Shown here: positions 1-9,015 of the stretch, in pieces
Layout of the letters: each line of letters starts with the position of its first letter
Numbering within the stretch: position 1 is the stretch's first letter
Assembly (NCBI GenBank): GCA_009780345.1
Contig: WRAG01000013.1
Coordinates: forward strand, 1 to 51,888
Length of the DNA: 51,888 nucleotides
Origin: Oscillospiraceae bacterium
GTDB taxonomy: Bacteria > Bacillota > Clostridia > Monoglobales > WRAG01
Reading direction: 5' to 3'
Notes under the pieces: generated by a model
What the model saw: only the letters and a program-made list of their open reading frames with translations
What the model was told of the DNA's origin: nothing
The model's database searches: none
Program-made: the position numbers and the translations under genes

Positions 1-333
1 CACTCTACCAAAATAATATCTCGCGCTTTTAGGCGCGATACGACCTCTCGACTGAAACGGCGTTCTCTCACACTAATCTTTCCGCGAACGCGGTTCGCTA
101 ACCCAGTTTTTTCTGTCGCCGGCTTTGGCGCAAATCGCCGCCTTTTGGCGTTTGCGTCCATAGGCGACCGGGATTGACAAGGGCAGAGCCCTTGTCACCC
201 GTCCGGCAGGACATAAGCCTCTCGGGACGGTCCCGAATAATGGGTTTTTAGGGCAAAGCCCTAAAAGCCTGCGCCCGCAGGGCGCACATATGCGCTTGTC
301 AGCGCAAGACCGCCCGCCGCAGCGGCAAAAAAC
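1..333. repeat. Hairpin-dense intergenic region downstream of folC
   Basis: No convincing reading frame is present. The stretch is a chain of short perfect or near-perfect inverted repeats about every 25-30 bases: for example GACAAGGGC/GCCCTTGTC, CGGGAC/GTCCCG, TTTTAGGGC/GCCCTAAAA and GCGCCC/GGGCGC. Similar units occur again at 8150-8270. No long T-tract follows any of them, so they are not ordinary terminators. Confidence 0.6.
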
Positions 334-1617
334 CTACTCTAACCCACTTATCAAATAAAGCGAGCCGCAGACGCAGATTGCGCTGTTATCATCATCGCTG
401 TCCGCCGCGTAATCGTTCGCGAGTTCAATCGCTTCCCATTTGTCGGGGGCGATGACTACATTTTCGCAGTGTTCTCCCGCAATTGCGGCGATTGCGTCCG
501 CCGTTAGGGCGCGGGGATTGTCGGGCGTTGTGGCGATAAAAATGTCCGCGACTTGCGCGACTTTTTTTATGCACTCTTCGTATTCCTTGTCGCTGAGCAT
601 TCCCATGACGATAATTCGGTTGTAGTCGGCGAGGTATTCTTCCACGCCGTTGGCAAACATATTAACGCTGTCGACGTTATGCGCGCCGTCGATTATGGTG
701 AGCGGGTTATCGTTTATCACTTCAAATCGTCCGGCGAAAGCCGTCTGCTCGAGTCCGGCGTAAACCGCGTCGGGTGTGACGTCAACGCTCCAATGGTTGC
801 GAAGCGCCTCGATTGCGGCGATTGCGGTTGTCGCGTTATAGACTTGATGTTCGCCGAGGAGTCGGATTTTAAGATTTTTGTATCGGTCGTAGTCGAAAGT
901 TGTGCCGTAAATATCCATGTCGCGGATTTCGGGCTCATCGGGCAGGATAAATATCGCGTCCTTTTCCATGCAATCTTCCTCAAAAATTCGCGCGGATGTT
1001 GGGTTTTGCATAGGATAGCAAACCAAAATTCCGCCGGGTTTGATAATCCCGCAAACGGTAGATGTGATTTCCTCGATGGTATATCCTAAATGCTCCATAT
1101 GATCAAACGACATGCTTGTCGCAACAGAGACGTATGGCGCGTCAATCACATTCGTCGCGTCCAGGTTTCCGCCCATTCCGACTTCGAGAACAACGTAATC
1201 GCAGTTTTGCTCGAAAAAGTGCAAAAGTCCGATTGCGGTGACGATTTCGAACTCGGTCGGATGTTGCGTGTCCTCGTTGCCCTCTGCCATCATCTCGTCG
1301 ATTGCGGATTTCACCCGCGCGGTGCAAGCCGCGAGGTCGGCGGCGGAGATATTCTCGCGGTTGATTTGGATTCGCTCGTTAAATTCGTGCAAATACGGCG
1401 AGATAAACATTCCCACCGAAAAACCGGCGGACATTAGAATTTGCGTGATAAACGCGCAGGTTGAGCCTTTGCCGTTTGTACCGCCGACGTGTATGATTTT
1501 AAGTTGTTTTTGCGGGTTTCCGAGCCGTCCCATAAGCTCGCGGATATTGTCCAGCCCTAGAACCGAGCCGAATTTTAGGGTGGAATGAATATAGTCTATC
1601 GCTTGTTCGTATGTCAT
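334..1617 (-). CDS. folC: Bifunctional folylpolyglutamate synthase / dihydrofolate synthase
   Basis: This enzyme adds glutamate to folates, and in many bacteria also joins dihydropteroate to glutamate, using ATP in the cytoplasm. The 427-residue length is normal for FolC. Visible motifs are the P-loop GGTNGKGST (about residues 45-53), SFDHMEHLG near residue 170, which fits the Mur-ligase-type metal/ATP region, and DGAHN near residue 313 in the C-terminal Mur-ligase domain. The start codon overlaps the folT stop by four bases and has AAAAGGAG just upstream inside folT, so the two genes are translationally coupled. Both lie under the tetrahydrofolate riboswitch, which fits a folate uptake and retention operon. 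Whether it also has dihydrofolate synthase activity cannot be told from motifs alone. Confidence 0.95.
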   Translation of the reverse strand: MTYEQAIDYIHSTLKFGSVLGLDNIRELMGRLGNPQKQLKIIHVGGTNGKGSTCAFITQILMSAGFSVGMFISPYLHEFNERIQINRENISAADLAACTARVKSAIDEMMAEGNEDTQHPTEFEIVTAIGLLHFFEQNCDYVVLEVGMGGNLDATNVIDAPYVSVATSMSFDHMEHLGYTIEEITSTVCGIIKPGGILVCYPMQNPTSARIFEEDCMEKDAIFILPDEPEIRDMDIYGTTFDYDRYKNLKIRLLGEHQVYNATTAIAAIEALRNHWSVDVTPDAVYAGLEQTAFAGRFEVINDNPLTIIDGAHNVDSVNMFANGVEEYLADYNRIIVMGMLSDKEYEECIKKVAQVADIFIATTPDNPRALTADAIAAIAGEHCENVVIAPDKWEAIELANDYAADSDDDNSAICVCGSLYLISGLE

Positions 1618-2165
1618 AGTTTCTCCTTTTTGATATACTTTTCGTAAATTGTCAACAAAACAAACATCACGTTAATTTTTATAATTGAAAAAGCCAATGT
1701 GGGTATCAATCGAACAACATAAGCCGTCCAAAATACCGTCTCCGCGCCATCGGCTAAAAAATGAGGCGCGAATAATATAAGACCTAACAGGTTAAGCCCT
1801 GTATATATTGTATCGGTTATCAAAATTACAATTGCCAATTTTATGAAACGATTATTTATTTTTATTATGCGCCAAAGAATTCCGACTAATAATGCCGAGA
1901 TAATTGCCAACACCGTAAAATGCGGCATAAACACTCCGCCGCCTCTTAGAAAAAATCCAAGTATATCAATTATTGCGCCGGAAATCATACCAAGTAACGG
2001 GTTGAACAGTATAGGTATAAGCTGTGAAAAAATTGACGAAAAATTCACTCGTCCGAATATGGGGAGTATCGGTATGGGTAATGCCCTCAACATAACCGCC
2101 AACGCGATAAGTATCGAGACCTGGCAAAGTATTTTTACTGATTGACCTACTGATTTGTTTTGCAT
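1614..2165 (-). CDS. folT: ECF transporter S component, folate family
   Basis: This is the substrate-binding membrane subunit of an energy-coupling-factor importer, and it should work with shared EcfA/A'/T subunits encoded elsewhere. The 183-residue protein is almost entirely hydrophobic, with five to six predicted membrane segments and the short loops typical of S components. The N-terminal region contains an LPIPILPIFGRVNFS motif like those of FolT-type proteins. Folate specificity is supported strongly by context: a tetrahydrofolate riboswitch lies in its leader and folC overlaps its 3' end. The ATG follows AGAGAGGAGAAA, which can be masked by an upstream pyrimidine tract (see the leader entry). 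Confidence 0.92.
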   Translation of the reverse strand: MQNKSVGQSVKILCQVSILIALAVMLRALPIPILPIFGRVNFSSIFSQLIPILFNPLLGMISGAIIDILGFFLRGGGVFMPHFTVLAIISALLVGILWRIIKINNRFIKLAIVILITDTIYTGLNLLGLILFAPHFLADGAETVFWTAYVVRLIPTLAFSIIKINVMFVLLTIYEKYIKKEKL

Positions 2166-2171
2166 AAAAAA

Positions 2172-2236
2172 TTTCTCCTCTCTAAATTATCCACTGAATA
2201 GAAACATAGAAAAGAGAAATCTTATAATGTCTATGT
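2172..2236 (-). promoter_or_regulatory. Expression platform that can hide the folT ribosome-binding site
   Basis: Two competing helices can be drawn in the leader RNA. The folT Shine-Dalgarno tract (2172-2182) pairs over 11 consecutive positions, counting G-U pairs, with a pyrimidine tract at 2209-2219. The alternative helix pairs 2230-2236 (ACAUAGA) with 2204-2210 (UCUAUGU) and shares 2209-2210 with the first, so the two exclude each other. The second helix begins directly after riboswitch helix P1. This suggests control at translation initiation; which helix the ligand favours is inference. Confidence 0.65.
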
Positions 2237-2335
2237 AACAGCGGATGGGGCATTACACCGCAAGTTCGTAAGAACTTTTCGTTCGAGAACTATACTCCCG
2301 TTTCTCGACACTTAACGCGTAACACCGGCTCTGTT
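2237..2335 (-). promoter_or_regulatory. Tetrahydrofolate (THF) riboswitch
   Basis: The minus-strand RNA has the THF-I riboswitch layout. P1 is AACAG (2331-2335) with CUGUU (2237-2241). P2 is GGUGUUAC paired with GUAAUGCC over eight positions including wobbles. The conserved GCGUUAAGUGU segment follows, then a P3 hairpin with UCGAGAA/UUCUCGA around a loop containing GGGAGUA. A further short hairpin (AAGUUC/GAACUU) precedes the GCGGUGUAAUGCCCCAUCCGC 3' segment. It lies directly upstream of folT-folC, the expected target. The match was made from memory of the family consensus; a covariance-model search would confirm it. Confidence 0.93.
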
Positions 2336-2376
2336 TTCGTCGCAGCGGCAATATAACTTGCCGCTATACATTTTTT

Positions 2377-2445
2377 GTAGGGGCGGCATTCTGCCGCCCG
2401 TAAATAATATTCCTATACCGACGGGCGGCAAAATGCCGCCCCTAC
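2377..2445. repeat. Bow-tie palindromic repeat between valS and the folT riboswitch
   Basis: Two 25-base arms (2377-2401 and 2421-2445) are inverted copies with one mismatch, and each arm is itself a palindrome (GGGCGGCA/TGCCGCCC). The 19-base spacer is AT-rich. It looks like a dispersed REP-type or miniature element rather than a terminator, because no T-tract follows the stem, though it could still stabilise or end the valS transcript. Confidence 0.75.
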
Positions 2446-2454
2446 GAGTTTATT

Positions 2455-5085
2455 TTACCCCAATTTTTCGATGCTGTCAATAACTTTTTGCAGCATGTCT
2501 TTGTATTTTTCTAACTTCGCGCGTTCTTCGTCGATTACTGCGGCGGGAGCTTTGTCGGTGAAGCCTTTGTTTGACAATTTACCTTCCGCACGCTTGATTT
2601 CGCCTTCCAAACGTGATTTTTCCTTGTTTAGCCGCTCGGTTTCCTTTTCGCGGTCAACCAATTCGTCCTGCGGCAGGAATATCTCCGCTTGGTCGGCGAC
2701 GATTGACACCGCATTGTCGGGAATGTTTGATTTGTCAGCGCTTACGATGACTTCGGACGCGCCGGCGAGTTTTTGGAAAAACTTTTCGCCGTTCGCGAAT
2801 GTTTCGGTTTTGTCGGTTACGATATACAACGTCGCGCGCTTCGACGGCGGAACGTTCATCTCGGCGCGAACGTTGCGCACGGCGCGGATTGCTTCCATAA
2901 TCAGTCGCATTTCTTCGACCGCATCGGGGAATTCCAGTTCTTTATCGTACGACGGGAATTTGGAAACCATTATGCTGTCGCCGTCGTTGGGCAGAGTTTG
3001 CCAAATTTCTTCGGTGATAAACGGCATAAACGGGTGGAGCAGTTTCAGCGTGTTGGATAGTACGTAAACCAACGTTTGTTGCGCCGCGAGGTTGCTTGCG
3101 CTCTCCTCACCGAAGCGCGGTTTTACAAGTTCGATATACCAATCGCAGAAATCGTCCCAAATAAAGTCGTATAACTTTTGCACGGCGATTCCGAGCTCGT
3201 ATTTATCGATGTTTTGGTTCACTTCGCCGGCGAGTTCGTTGAACTTGTGCAAAATCCATTTGTCTTCCGTTTCAAGCGTGTCGAATTTCGGCGCGGCGTA
3301 TTCGATGTCATCGGATAGGTTCATCATTACGAAGCGTGACGCGTTCCAAATTTTGTTTGCGAAGTTGCGGCTCGCCTCGACGCGTTCGTTGTGGAATCGC
3401 ATGTCGTTTCCGGGTGAATTTCCGGTTGCGAGGGTGAAACGCAGGGCGTCGGCGCCGTATTGCGCGATAATTTCGAGCGGGTCGATACCGTTGCCCAGCG
3501 ATTTGCTCATTTTTCTCCCTTGCGAGTCGCGGACAATGCCGTGGATAAACACGTCGTTGAACGGAATTTCGTTCATGTGTTCAAGTCCCGAGAAAATCAT
3601 GCGCGCGACCCAAAAAAAGATGATGTCGTAGCCTGTGACCAGCACCGAAGTTGGATAGAAATAATCAAGTTCTTCGGTTTTATCGGGATAGCCAAGCGTC
3701 GAAAATGGCCACAACGCGGACGAGAACCAAGTGTCAAGCACGTCTTCGTCTTGCTTGACTTTGCCGCCGCATTTGGGGCATTCGGTGATGTCGGTTTTGG
3801 ACACAATCGTTTCGTCGCAATCTTGGCAGTAGAATGCAGGGATTCTGTGCCCCCACCAAAGTTGGCGGGAAATGCACCAATCGTGTACGTTTTCCATCCA
3901 GTTGAGGTAGATTTTTGAGAATCGTTCAGGAATAAATTCAATGGTTTTGTCTTTTACCACGTCAACCGCGGGTTTTGCGAGGGGTTCCATTTTAACGAAC
4001 CACTGTTTTGAAGTAATCGGTTCGAGCACTGTGGTGCAACGATAGCAGTTGCCGACATTTCTCGAATGATTTTCGATTTTCGCGAGCAGTCCGAGTTCTT
4101 CTAAGTCGGCGACAATCGCTTTGCGAGCGTCGTAGCGATCCATTCCCTCGTATTTTCCGCCGAATTTGTTGATTGTCGCGTCGTCGTTCATTACGCGGAT
4201 TTGCGGCAGGTTGTGGCGCAAGCCGATTTCGAAATCGTTCGGGTCGTGGGCGGGCGTGATTTTCACGCAGCCGGTTCCGAACTCTTTATCGACGTATTCG
4301 TCGGCGATTATCGGAATTTCACGGTTTAGCAATGGCAGCATCAGCGTTTTACCCACCAAATGAGCGTATCGCTCGTCGTCGGGGTTTACCGCGACGGCGG
4401 TATCGCCTAACATGGTTTCGGGGCGGGTTGTGGCGATGATTACGAACTCGTCGCTATCCTTGACAGGATATTTTATATGCCAGAAGTTGCCGTCCATCTC
4501 GCTGTATTCAACTTCCGCGTCGGATAGCGCGGTTACGCAGGAGGGGCACCAGTTGATAATGCGGTTTCCTTGGTATATCAAGCCTTTTTCGTATAAATTT
4601 ACGAAAACCTCACGCACCGCGCGGGAGCAACCCTCGTCCATTGTGAAGCGTTCCCGCTCCCAGTCGCAGGACGAGCCGAGCTTTTTAAGCTGATTCGTAA
4701 TTATATCACCATATTTGTCTTTCCACTCCCATACACGCTCAAGGAACTTCTCACGCCCTAAGTCATGCTTGGATAAGCCCTCTTCCTTACGCAACATTTC
4801 CTCAACTTTGATTTGCGTCGCGATTCCGGCGTGGTCGGTTCCGGGTTGCCAAAGCGTCGCGAAACCTTGCATACGTTTGGTTCGGATTAGGATATCCTGT
4901 ATTGTTTGGTCGAGCGCGTGTCCCATATGAAGCTGACCCGTCACGTTTGGCGGCGGGATTACGATGGTATACGGCTCTTTCGTTTTGTCTACCTCGGCGT
5001 GGAAGTAGCCGTTGTCTTGCCAAAATTTATAAAGCCGCTCTTCAACCGCCGCGGGTTCGTAGTGTTTATCCAGTTCTTTCCTCAT
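2455..5085 (-). CDS. valS: Valyl-tRNA synthetase
   Basis: A class I aminoacyl-tRNA synthetase that charges tRNA-Val with valine in the cytoplasm. The 876-residue length is normal for bacterial ValS. The nucleotide-binding signature appears as HMGH (residues 53-56, inside [14 protein letters not shown]) and the KMSKS loop as [11 protein letters not shown] around residue 525. Zinc-ribbon-like cysteine pairs (CQDCDE and CPKCGG) lie in the middle, and a Lys/Glu-rich coiled coil forms the C-terminus, as in other ValS. The start codon overlaps the tmk stop in a TAATG arrangement, so it is probably co-translated with tmk. Confidence 0.98.
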   Translation of the reverse strand: MRKELDKHYEPAAVEERLYKFWQDNGYFHAEVDKTKEPYTIVIPPPNVTGQLHMGHALDQTIQDILIRTKRMQGFATLWQPGTDHAGIATQIKVEEMLRKEEGLSKHDLGREKFLERVWEWKDKYGDIITNQLKKLGSSCDWERERFTMDEGCSRAVREVFVNLYEKGLIYQGNRIINWCPSCVTALSDAEVEYSEMDGNFWHIKYPVKDSDEFVIIATTRPETMLGDTAVAVNPDDERYAHLVGKTLMLPLLNREIPIIADEYVDKEFGTGCVKITPAHDPNDFEIGLRHNLPQIRVMNDDATINKFGGKYEGMDRYDARKAIVADLEELGLLAKIENHSRNVGNCYRCTTVLEPITSKQWFVKMEPLAKPAVDVVKDKTIEFIPERFSKIYLNWMENVHDWCISRQLWWGHRIPAFYCQDCDETIVSKTDITECPKCGGKVKQDEDVLDTWFSSALWPFSTLGYPDKTEELDYFYPTSVLVTGYDIIFFWVARMIFSGLEHMNEIPFNDVFIHGIVRDSQGRKMSKSLGNGIDPLEIIAQYGADALRFTLATGNSPGNDMRFHNERVEASRNFANKIWNASRFVMMNLSDDIEYAAPKFDTLETEDKWILHKFNELAGEVNQNIDKYELGIAVQKLYDFIWDDFCDWYIELVKPRFGEESASNLAAQQTLVYVLSNTLKLLHPFMPFITEEIWQTLPNDGDSIMVSKFPSYDKELEFPDAVEEMRLIMEAIRAVRNVRAEMNVPPSKRATLYIVTDKTETFANGEKFFQKLAGASEVIVSADKSNIPDNAVSIVADQAEIFLPQDELVDREKETERLNKEKSRLEGEIKRAEGKLSNKGFTDKAPAAVIDEERAKLEKYKDMLQKVIDSIEKLG

Positions 5086-5705
5086 TAGTTCAAAACCTCC
5101 AGTACGATGTCTAAAGTTTCTTTTGCTATTGTTGCTATATCACGATTCGCGTCGATAATTTTGATGTTTTCACCTTGCAAGCGCGCGAATACATTGTGAA
5201 AATTATTTCTTATTTTTCGAGTGATATCAATATCTTTTTCGTAAAGTTCGGGATTTTCGCGGGTTTTCGCAATCCTATCCATACATTCTTCCGGATTAAC
5301 GTCGAAGAATATGCAAAGGTCGGGAGTAAGCATTGATTGCGCGTTCAAATTCATATTCATAACCCAATCCATATCCGCCGCGGTGCCTTGATAGGCGAAT
5401 GAGGAGTAGTAATATCTGTCGCAGATTACGGTGATTCCTTTATCCAGGTATGACTTGATTCCGTTCGTCGGATTTGTGACGTGATCGAGTCTGTCCGCTA
5501 GAAACAGCGCGCCTTGCAGGCACATATCCTTATTTTCGGAATTTTTGAGCATTTGTCTCAAGTACTTCCCAATATAGCCGTCGGTGGGCTCGTTGGTTAT
5601 GTGGACGGCGATTCCTATGTCGTAAAGCGAGGCGGCGAGGCGTTCGATTTGCGTGCCTTTGCCGCTTCCGTCTAAGCCTTCTATAACTATGAATTTACCG
5701 CTCAT
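5085..5705 (-). CDS. tmk: Thymidylate kinase
   Basis: Phosphorylates dTMP to dTDP with ATP, an essential step of dTTP synthesis. The P-loop [12 protein letters not shown] is at residues 8-19 and the [12 protein letters not shown] segment matches the family's DRY motif. I chose the ATG at 5705 (MSGKFIV) because GAGGAG sits seven bases upstream; the longer frame from 5720 has no such site. The result is 206 residues, the usual size. It still overlaps the upstream stalk-protein gene by 11 bases and joins valS through a TAATG junction, making a three-gene operon. Confidence 0.96.
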   Translation of the reverse strand: MSGKFIVIEGLDGSGKGTQIERLAASLYDIGIAVHITNEPTDGYIGKYLRQMLKNSENKDMCLQGALFLADRLDHVTNPTNGIKSYLDKGITVICDRYYYSSFAYQGTAADMDWVMNMNLNAQSMLTPDLCIFFDVNPEECMDRIAKTRENPELYEKDIDITRKIRNNFHNVFARLQGENIKIIDANRDIATIAKETLDIVLEVLN

Positions 5706-6720
5706 AGGTTTGCTCCTCAAATATATATACGTTGCGTCCGCGGGCGTCGATATTCAGCCCAAGCACAGCGCTGAAAAATTCGGCGGGAACGAAAGTTGTG
5801 TTATCCATAATAAACGGCGCGATTGGAAGGGAGTAATCCGAATAGTCTCTTAGGCAGAAAGCAAAATCCCAGCCGATTGTAAGCCTGTACATTCGTTCAT
5901 TCGGCAAAAACACTTCGACATAGCGTTCGTAGCCGTTCCAGCTAACTTCATATCCCAACGCCTCGGCAATCGCGCGAAGGGGGAGTATTAGAATACTGCC
6001 GGTTGCAGTAATCTGCCAAACCGGCGCGAACTCGCTTGGTAACGTCACTTCGTTTACCACGATTTCGCTTGTAAGCACGACGGCATCTTCCTCCGCATCG
6101 CCTAAAAGAACAAGGTCATATCCTTGCGCGAAAGTGATGGCGGGTGAATCAAGGATGGTATCTCTAAAACGCGCAATTTCGGCTTCGTTGTAAACTCTCA
6201 ATCCGAATTCCACTCTGTTGTTCATTGTATCCAAGCCGAACGAGGTGACGTTATTGACTACGTCGCAGTCGGGGTTGTCGCTCCACAAGGAGTTGAGAGA
6301 ATTTATGATTTCAAGCAAGTAGCTTTCGGGAAATTCGACGTATTTGATAATAATTTCGTCCATGTTTACGGCGTTCGATAATGCGGCGATTGCCTGTGCC
6401 CGCGCGGTGTCGTTGTCAACGATTTGTACGACTAAATTTCCGTCGTTGTTAAGGTATAATCCGCCCATAAAGTCGGGAAGAATTGTCATTCCGTAACGGT
6501 CGTCGGGAAACAGCGACCATATTATCTCGATATTCTCAAGAGCGCGATTGTGGTTGGTCCAAAACGCTTCGCCGAATTGGGATATTAAGTATTCTTCGAT
6601 GTTTATATCCATATCGGTTAATTCGTCTCGTTCAACTGAGCCGGTTGCGAAAACCGACCCTGCCGAAACGATCAGCAAAGCCGCGATTAGCAAAAACGAT
6701 AAGATTTTTTTGTTTTTCAT
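5695..6720 (-). CDS. Secreted protein with C-terminal stalk-type (copper amine oxidase N-like) domain
   Basis: The 341-residue product starts with a clear signal peptide (KILSFLLIAALLIVSA, then a VFA-type cleavage site). The last 90 or so residues, with LPLRAIAEALGYEVSW and FVPAEFFSAVLGLNI, resemble the 'copper amine oxidase N-terminal/stalk' domains common in Clostridia surface proteins. The central part is of unknown fold, and its valine- and glutamate-rich text resembles no enzyme I know. It is the first gene of the operon with tmk and valS and overlaps tmk; a functional link is not obvious. The role is probably extracytoplasmic and is otherwise unknown. Confidence 0.75.
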   Translation of the reverse strand: MKNKKILSFLLIAALLIVSAGSVFATGSVERDELTDMDINIEEYLISQFGEAFWTNHNRALENIEIIWSLFPDDRYGMTILPDFMGGLYLNNDGNLVVQIVDNDTARAQAIAALSNAVNMDEIIIKYVEFPESYLLEIINSLNSLWSDNPDCDVVNNVTSFGLDTMNNRVEFGLRVYNEAEIARFRDTILDSPAITFAQGYDLVLLGDAEEDAVVLTSEIVVNEVTLPSEFAPVWQITATGSILILPLRAIAEALGYEVSWNGYERYVEVFLPNERMYRLTIGWDFAFCLRDYSDYSLPIAPFIMDNTTFVPAEFFSAVLGLNIDARGRNVYIFEEQTYER

Positions 6721-6767
6721 TTATATTCCCTGCTTCCTTAAATATATTCTCCGCTTTTCATCTATCA

Positions 6768-6796
6768 AGTATATCAAATCGCCGCAACATTGTCAA
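6768..6796 (-). promoter_or_regulatory. Promoter for the stalk protein-tmk-valS operon
   Basis: TTGACA at 6791-6796 and TATACT at 6768-6773 on the minus strand are separated by exactly 17 bases, a standard housekeeping-sigma layout, about 45 bases upstream of the start codon. Confidence 0.7.
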
Positions 6797-6805
6797 GCGA
6801 AATGA

Positions 6806-6827
6806 AAAACCGCCTTTCGGCGGTTTT
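6806..6827 (-). terminator. Rho-independent terminator after the Arc-like gene
   Basis: A perfect nine-base-pair stem AAAACCGCC/GGCGGTTTT with a four-base loop. The minus-strand T-rich tail follows directly, three bases after the stop codon of the small gene at 6830. Confidence 0.85.
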
Positions 6828-6829
6828 CT

Positions 6830-7000
6830 CTATTCTTCTTTTTTTCTACCTTTTTTGCGGCGTTTCACACACTCGGTCAAAAGGAATTCAATTTGTCCGT
6901 TTATTGAGCGGAAATCGTCTTCCGCCCAGGCGGCGATTTCTTTCCAAAGCGTCGCAGACAAGCGAAGCGGGATTTGCTTTTTTTTATCTTCCATAGGCAT
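6830..7000 (-). CDS. Small Arc/MetJ-like ribbon-helix-helix protein
   Basis: This 56-residue frame starts [15 protein letters not shown] and continues with LWKEIAAWAEDDFRSINGQ, a pattern typical of Arc-family DNA-binding proteins: a short beta strand with alternating Q-I-P-L-R-L, then two helices with N-G-Q-I-E-F-L-L. It ends in a strongly basic tail (KRRKKGRKK). The start codon overlaps the stop of the SPFH gene by one base (TAATG), and a terminator follows at once, so it is the last gene of that operon. As I recall, such small Arc-like genes often accompany SPFH 'virion core' type genes. Binding of DNA is a family inference. Confidence 0.8.
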   Translation of the reverse strand: MPMEDKKKQIPLRLSATLWKEIAAWAEDDFRSINGQIEFLLTECVKRRKKGRKKEE

Positions 7001-8019
7001 TAGTAAATCGACCCGCTGTTAACAACCGGTTGAATATCTTTGTTTCCGCAGAGGACAACCAGCAAATTGCTGACCATTGCGGCTTTGCGCTCTTCGTCAA
7101 GATCGACGACATTGTTTGTGTTAAGTTTTTCAAGCGCCATCTCGACTATGCCGACCGCGCCGTCAACAATCGTTTGCTTCGCGTCCACAACCGCTGATGC
7201 CTGCTGGCGTTGTAGCATTGACGCCGCAATTTCTTCGGCATAGGACAGGTGTGTTATGCGCGCCTCAAGAATTTCAAGTCCTGCCGCGCCGACTTTAGAT
7301 TGTATTTCTGTTTTCAGCTTTTCCGCAACTTCCATGCTGCTTCCGCTAAGCGATTTCTCGTTATCGCTTCCGTATGAGTCATAAGGGTAAAGCCTGACGA
7401 TATTTCGCAGCGCGGAATCGCATTGGATTGACAAAAACTCTTTGTAATTATCGACATCGAACACCGCGCGCGCAGTATCTACAACTTTCCAAACTACAAC
7501 CGTTCCGATGATTATCGGATTTCCGATTTGGTCGTTGATTTTTTGCCGATCGTTTGATAGGGTCATTGCTTTTAGTGAAATTTTTCTGTTCACTCCTATG
7601 CCGAGCGCTTTGAGCGACTCTGCGGTTTCAGATACCGCCGTTTTTACCGGCGAGGCGGTTGCAAGGTTTATCTCGCCCGCCGCAGGGTTTACCGCCGTAC
7701 TGAACGGATTTACCCAGAAGAATCCTTCGCCTTTAAGGGTTCCCGAATATCGTCCGAACAACGTCAGAACAAGCGCCTCGTTCGGGTTTAGAACTTTGAT
7801 TCCCGCGAACAAAATCGGACCGATGATAAATCCGTACAAACTTCCGCCTATCGTAAGAATCCACGCTAGGATCGAGCCGCTTCCGTAGTTTACGAACATT
7901 ATAATGCCGTAGACAAACGCGCCAATTGCCGCAAGGGTTAGCAATATGTTGAGAACCAAAATTGCCATGCCGTTTTTTGCTTTAAGCACCACTTCTTGAT
8001 TATACTTTCTGTTTTCCAT
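7000..8019 (-). CDS. SPFH/Band 7 domain membrane protein
   Basis: The predicted product is 339 residues from the ATG at 8019. Two hydrophobic segments lie near the N-terminus (around residues 20-45 and 50-70). The SPFH core includes the phrase [25 protein letters not shown] and a later coiled-coil region with [19 protein letters not shown], as in stomatin/flotillin-like proteins. Members form membrane-associated oligomers; a more exact function is not known. The ATG at 8028 has AAAGG directly abutting it, so the second ATG at 8019, nine bases from that site, is preferred. It is followed by the overlapping Arc-like gene. Confidence 0.88.
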   Translation of the reverse strand: MENRKYNQEVVLKAKNGMAILVLNILLTLAAIGAFVYGIIMFVNYGSGSILAWILTIGGSLYGFIIGPILFAGIKVLNPNEALVLTLFGRYSGTLKGEGFFWVNPFSTAVNPAAGEINLATASPVKTAVSETAESLKALGIGVNRKISLKAMTLSNDRQKINDQIGNPIIIGTVVVWKVVDTARAVFDVDNYKEFLSIQCDSALRNIVRLYPYDSYGSDNEKSLSGSSMEVAEKLKTEIQSKVGAAGLEILEARITHLSYAEEIAASMLQRQQASAVVDAKQTIVDGAVGIVEMALEKLNTNNVVDLDEERKAAMVSNLLVVLCGNKDIQPVVNSGSIY

Positions 8020-8060
8020 TTTAAACATCCTTTCTGTGATATTATTTTGATTTCATTTAT

Positions 8061-8089
8061 ATATTAAACTAATTCTTGAGATTTGTCAA
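8061..8089 (-). promoter_or_regulatory. Promoter for the SPFH gene
   Basis: TTGACA (8084-8089) and TAATAT (8061-8066) are 17 bases apart on the minus strand, about 40 bases upstream of the start codon. Confidence 0.7.
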
Positions 8090-8989
8090 TAGAATTTTTG
8101 AAATTTTTTCAAAAAATTTTAAAAAAGATCCAAAGATGTTTTTTGTTTCGCCCTGCATACGCGAGTTTCTAGGGATTTGCCCTAAAAGCCCTTTTTCAGA
8201 GCGAGGCTCTGGTGGCATTTGCGGCAGCTTCCGCATAGCGATAAGGGCTAGTCGTAGCCCTTATCAAGCCCCGGTAACGGCAGTCCGCGATTTAGCGCGT
8301 GGCATTACCTTATGCCGTTTCCTCGGCGGTTTTTGCCGAATCAATTTTTTAACAAAAAAATGATGAAACTCCTCGCACAAGACGCTTCGGAGGGCTAAAT
8401 TTCTAAGCAGTAAACTACTAAGAAATTTATGCCAAACTTGCGGCGGTGGTCAACCGCAACCATTCAAGCTACGGCAACAAACGCCTTGCTTTCACGGGCG
8501 GTTTCCCGACTCGCTTCGCTCGCTGGATAATTCGACTAAGCTTTTCAAAAGACGAAAAGCAAGTCTCATTTATCACAGGGGTGGCATTAGCCGGATTAAA
8601 AAACCAATCCGGATGCCACTCCCCAAACGCGCTATAGCGCTATCGTAAACGCGCCGCTAAAATAGTGCAAACAATCTACGTATCAGTCAAGTGTCTACGG
8701 CGGCAGTGGTCAACTGCGTCAAATCGAGTTTCGCCCAAAAACGACTCACTCTCTGCGGTAGACTTCAGCCAATCGAGCTGCGACAGAGTCGTCAACCGTA
8801 TCCAATCATGCTTCGTCAAAAAACGAGTCGTTTGTTGACGAAGTTTGATTGGTTGAAACCTACTGTAAAGGTGTTCGGTAATGGCGGTTGGCACAAAGTG
8901 CCAACAATTACCTTTCGCCATTCAAACGGCGCTTTTTGCCGTTCCAACACCTTTGACAAACAAAACTCGCGCCCTTTGGGCGCAAATAA
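8090..8989. repeat. 900-base hairpin-dense noncoding region
   Basis: No frame here has a ribosome site plus protein-like composition. The region is instead a near-continuous series of stems. Examples: GATAAGGGCTA/TAGCCCTTATC near 8240; an imperfect pair at 8578-8597 with 8606-8624; the palindrome GCGCTATAGCGC at 8629-8640; a long stem of 8802-8819 with 8835-8852; and a branched unit at 8867-8954 closed by AAAGGTGTT/AACACCTTT and containing GTTGGCAC/GTGCCAAC. Units near the left end resemble those in 1-333. It could be decayed mobile DNA, clustered REP-like repeats or a structured RNA. Confidence 0.6.
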
Positions 8990-9014
8990 AAAAAGAGCCG
9001 CGCAGGCTCTTTTT
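8990..9014 (-). terminator. Terminator after the GH94-type gene
   Basis: AAAAAGAGCC/GGCTCTTTTT, a ten-pair stem with a GCGCA loop and T-tracts on both sides. It lies two bases beyond the stop codon of the gene ending at 9016. Confidence 0.88.
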
Positions 9015-9015
9015 T

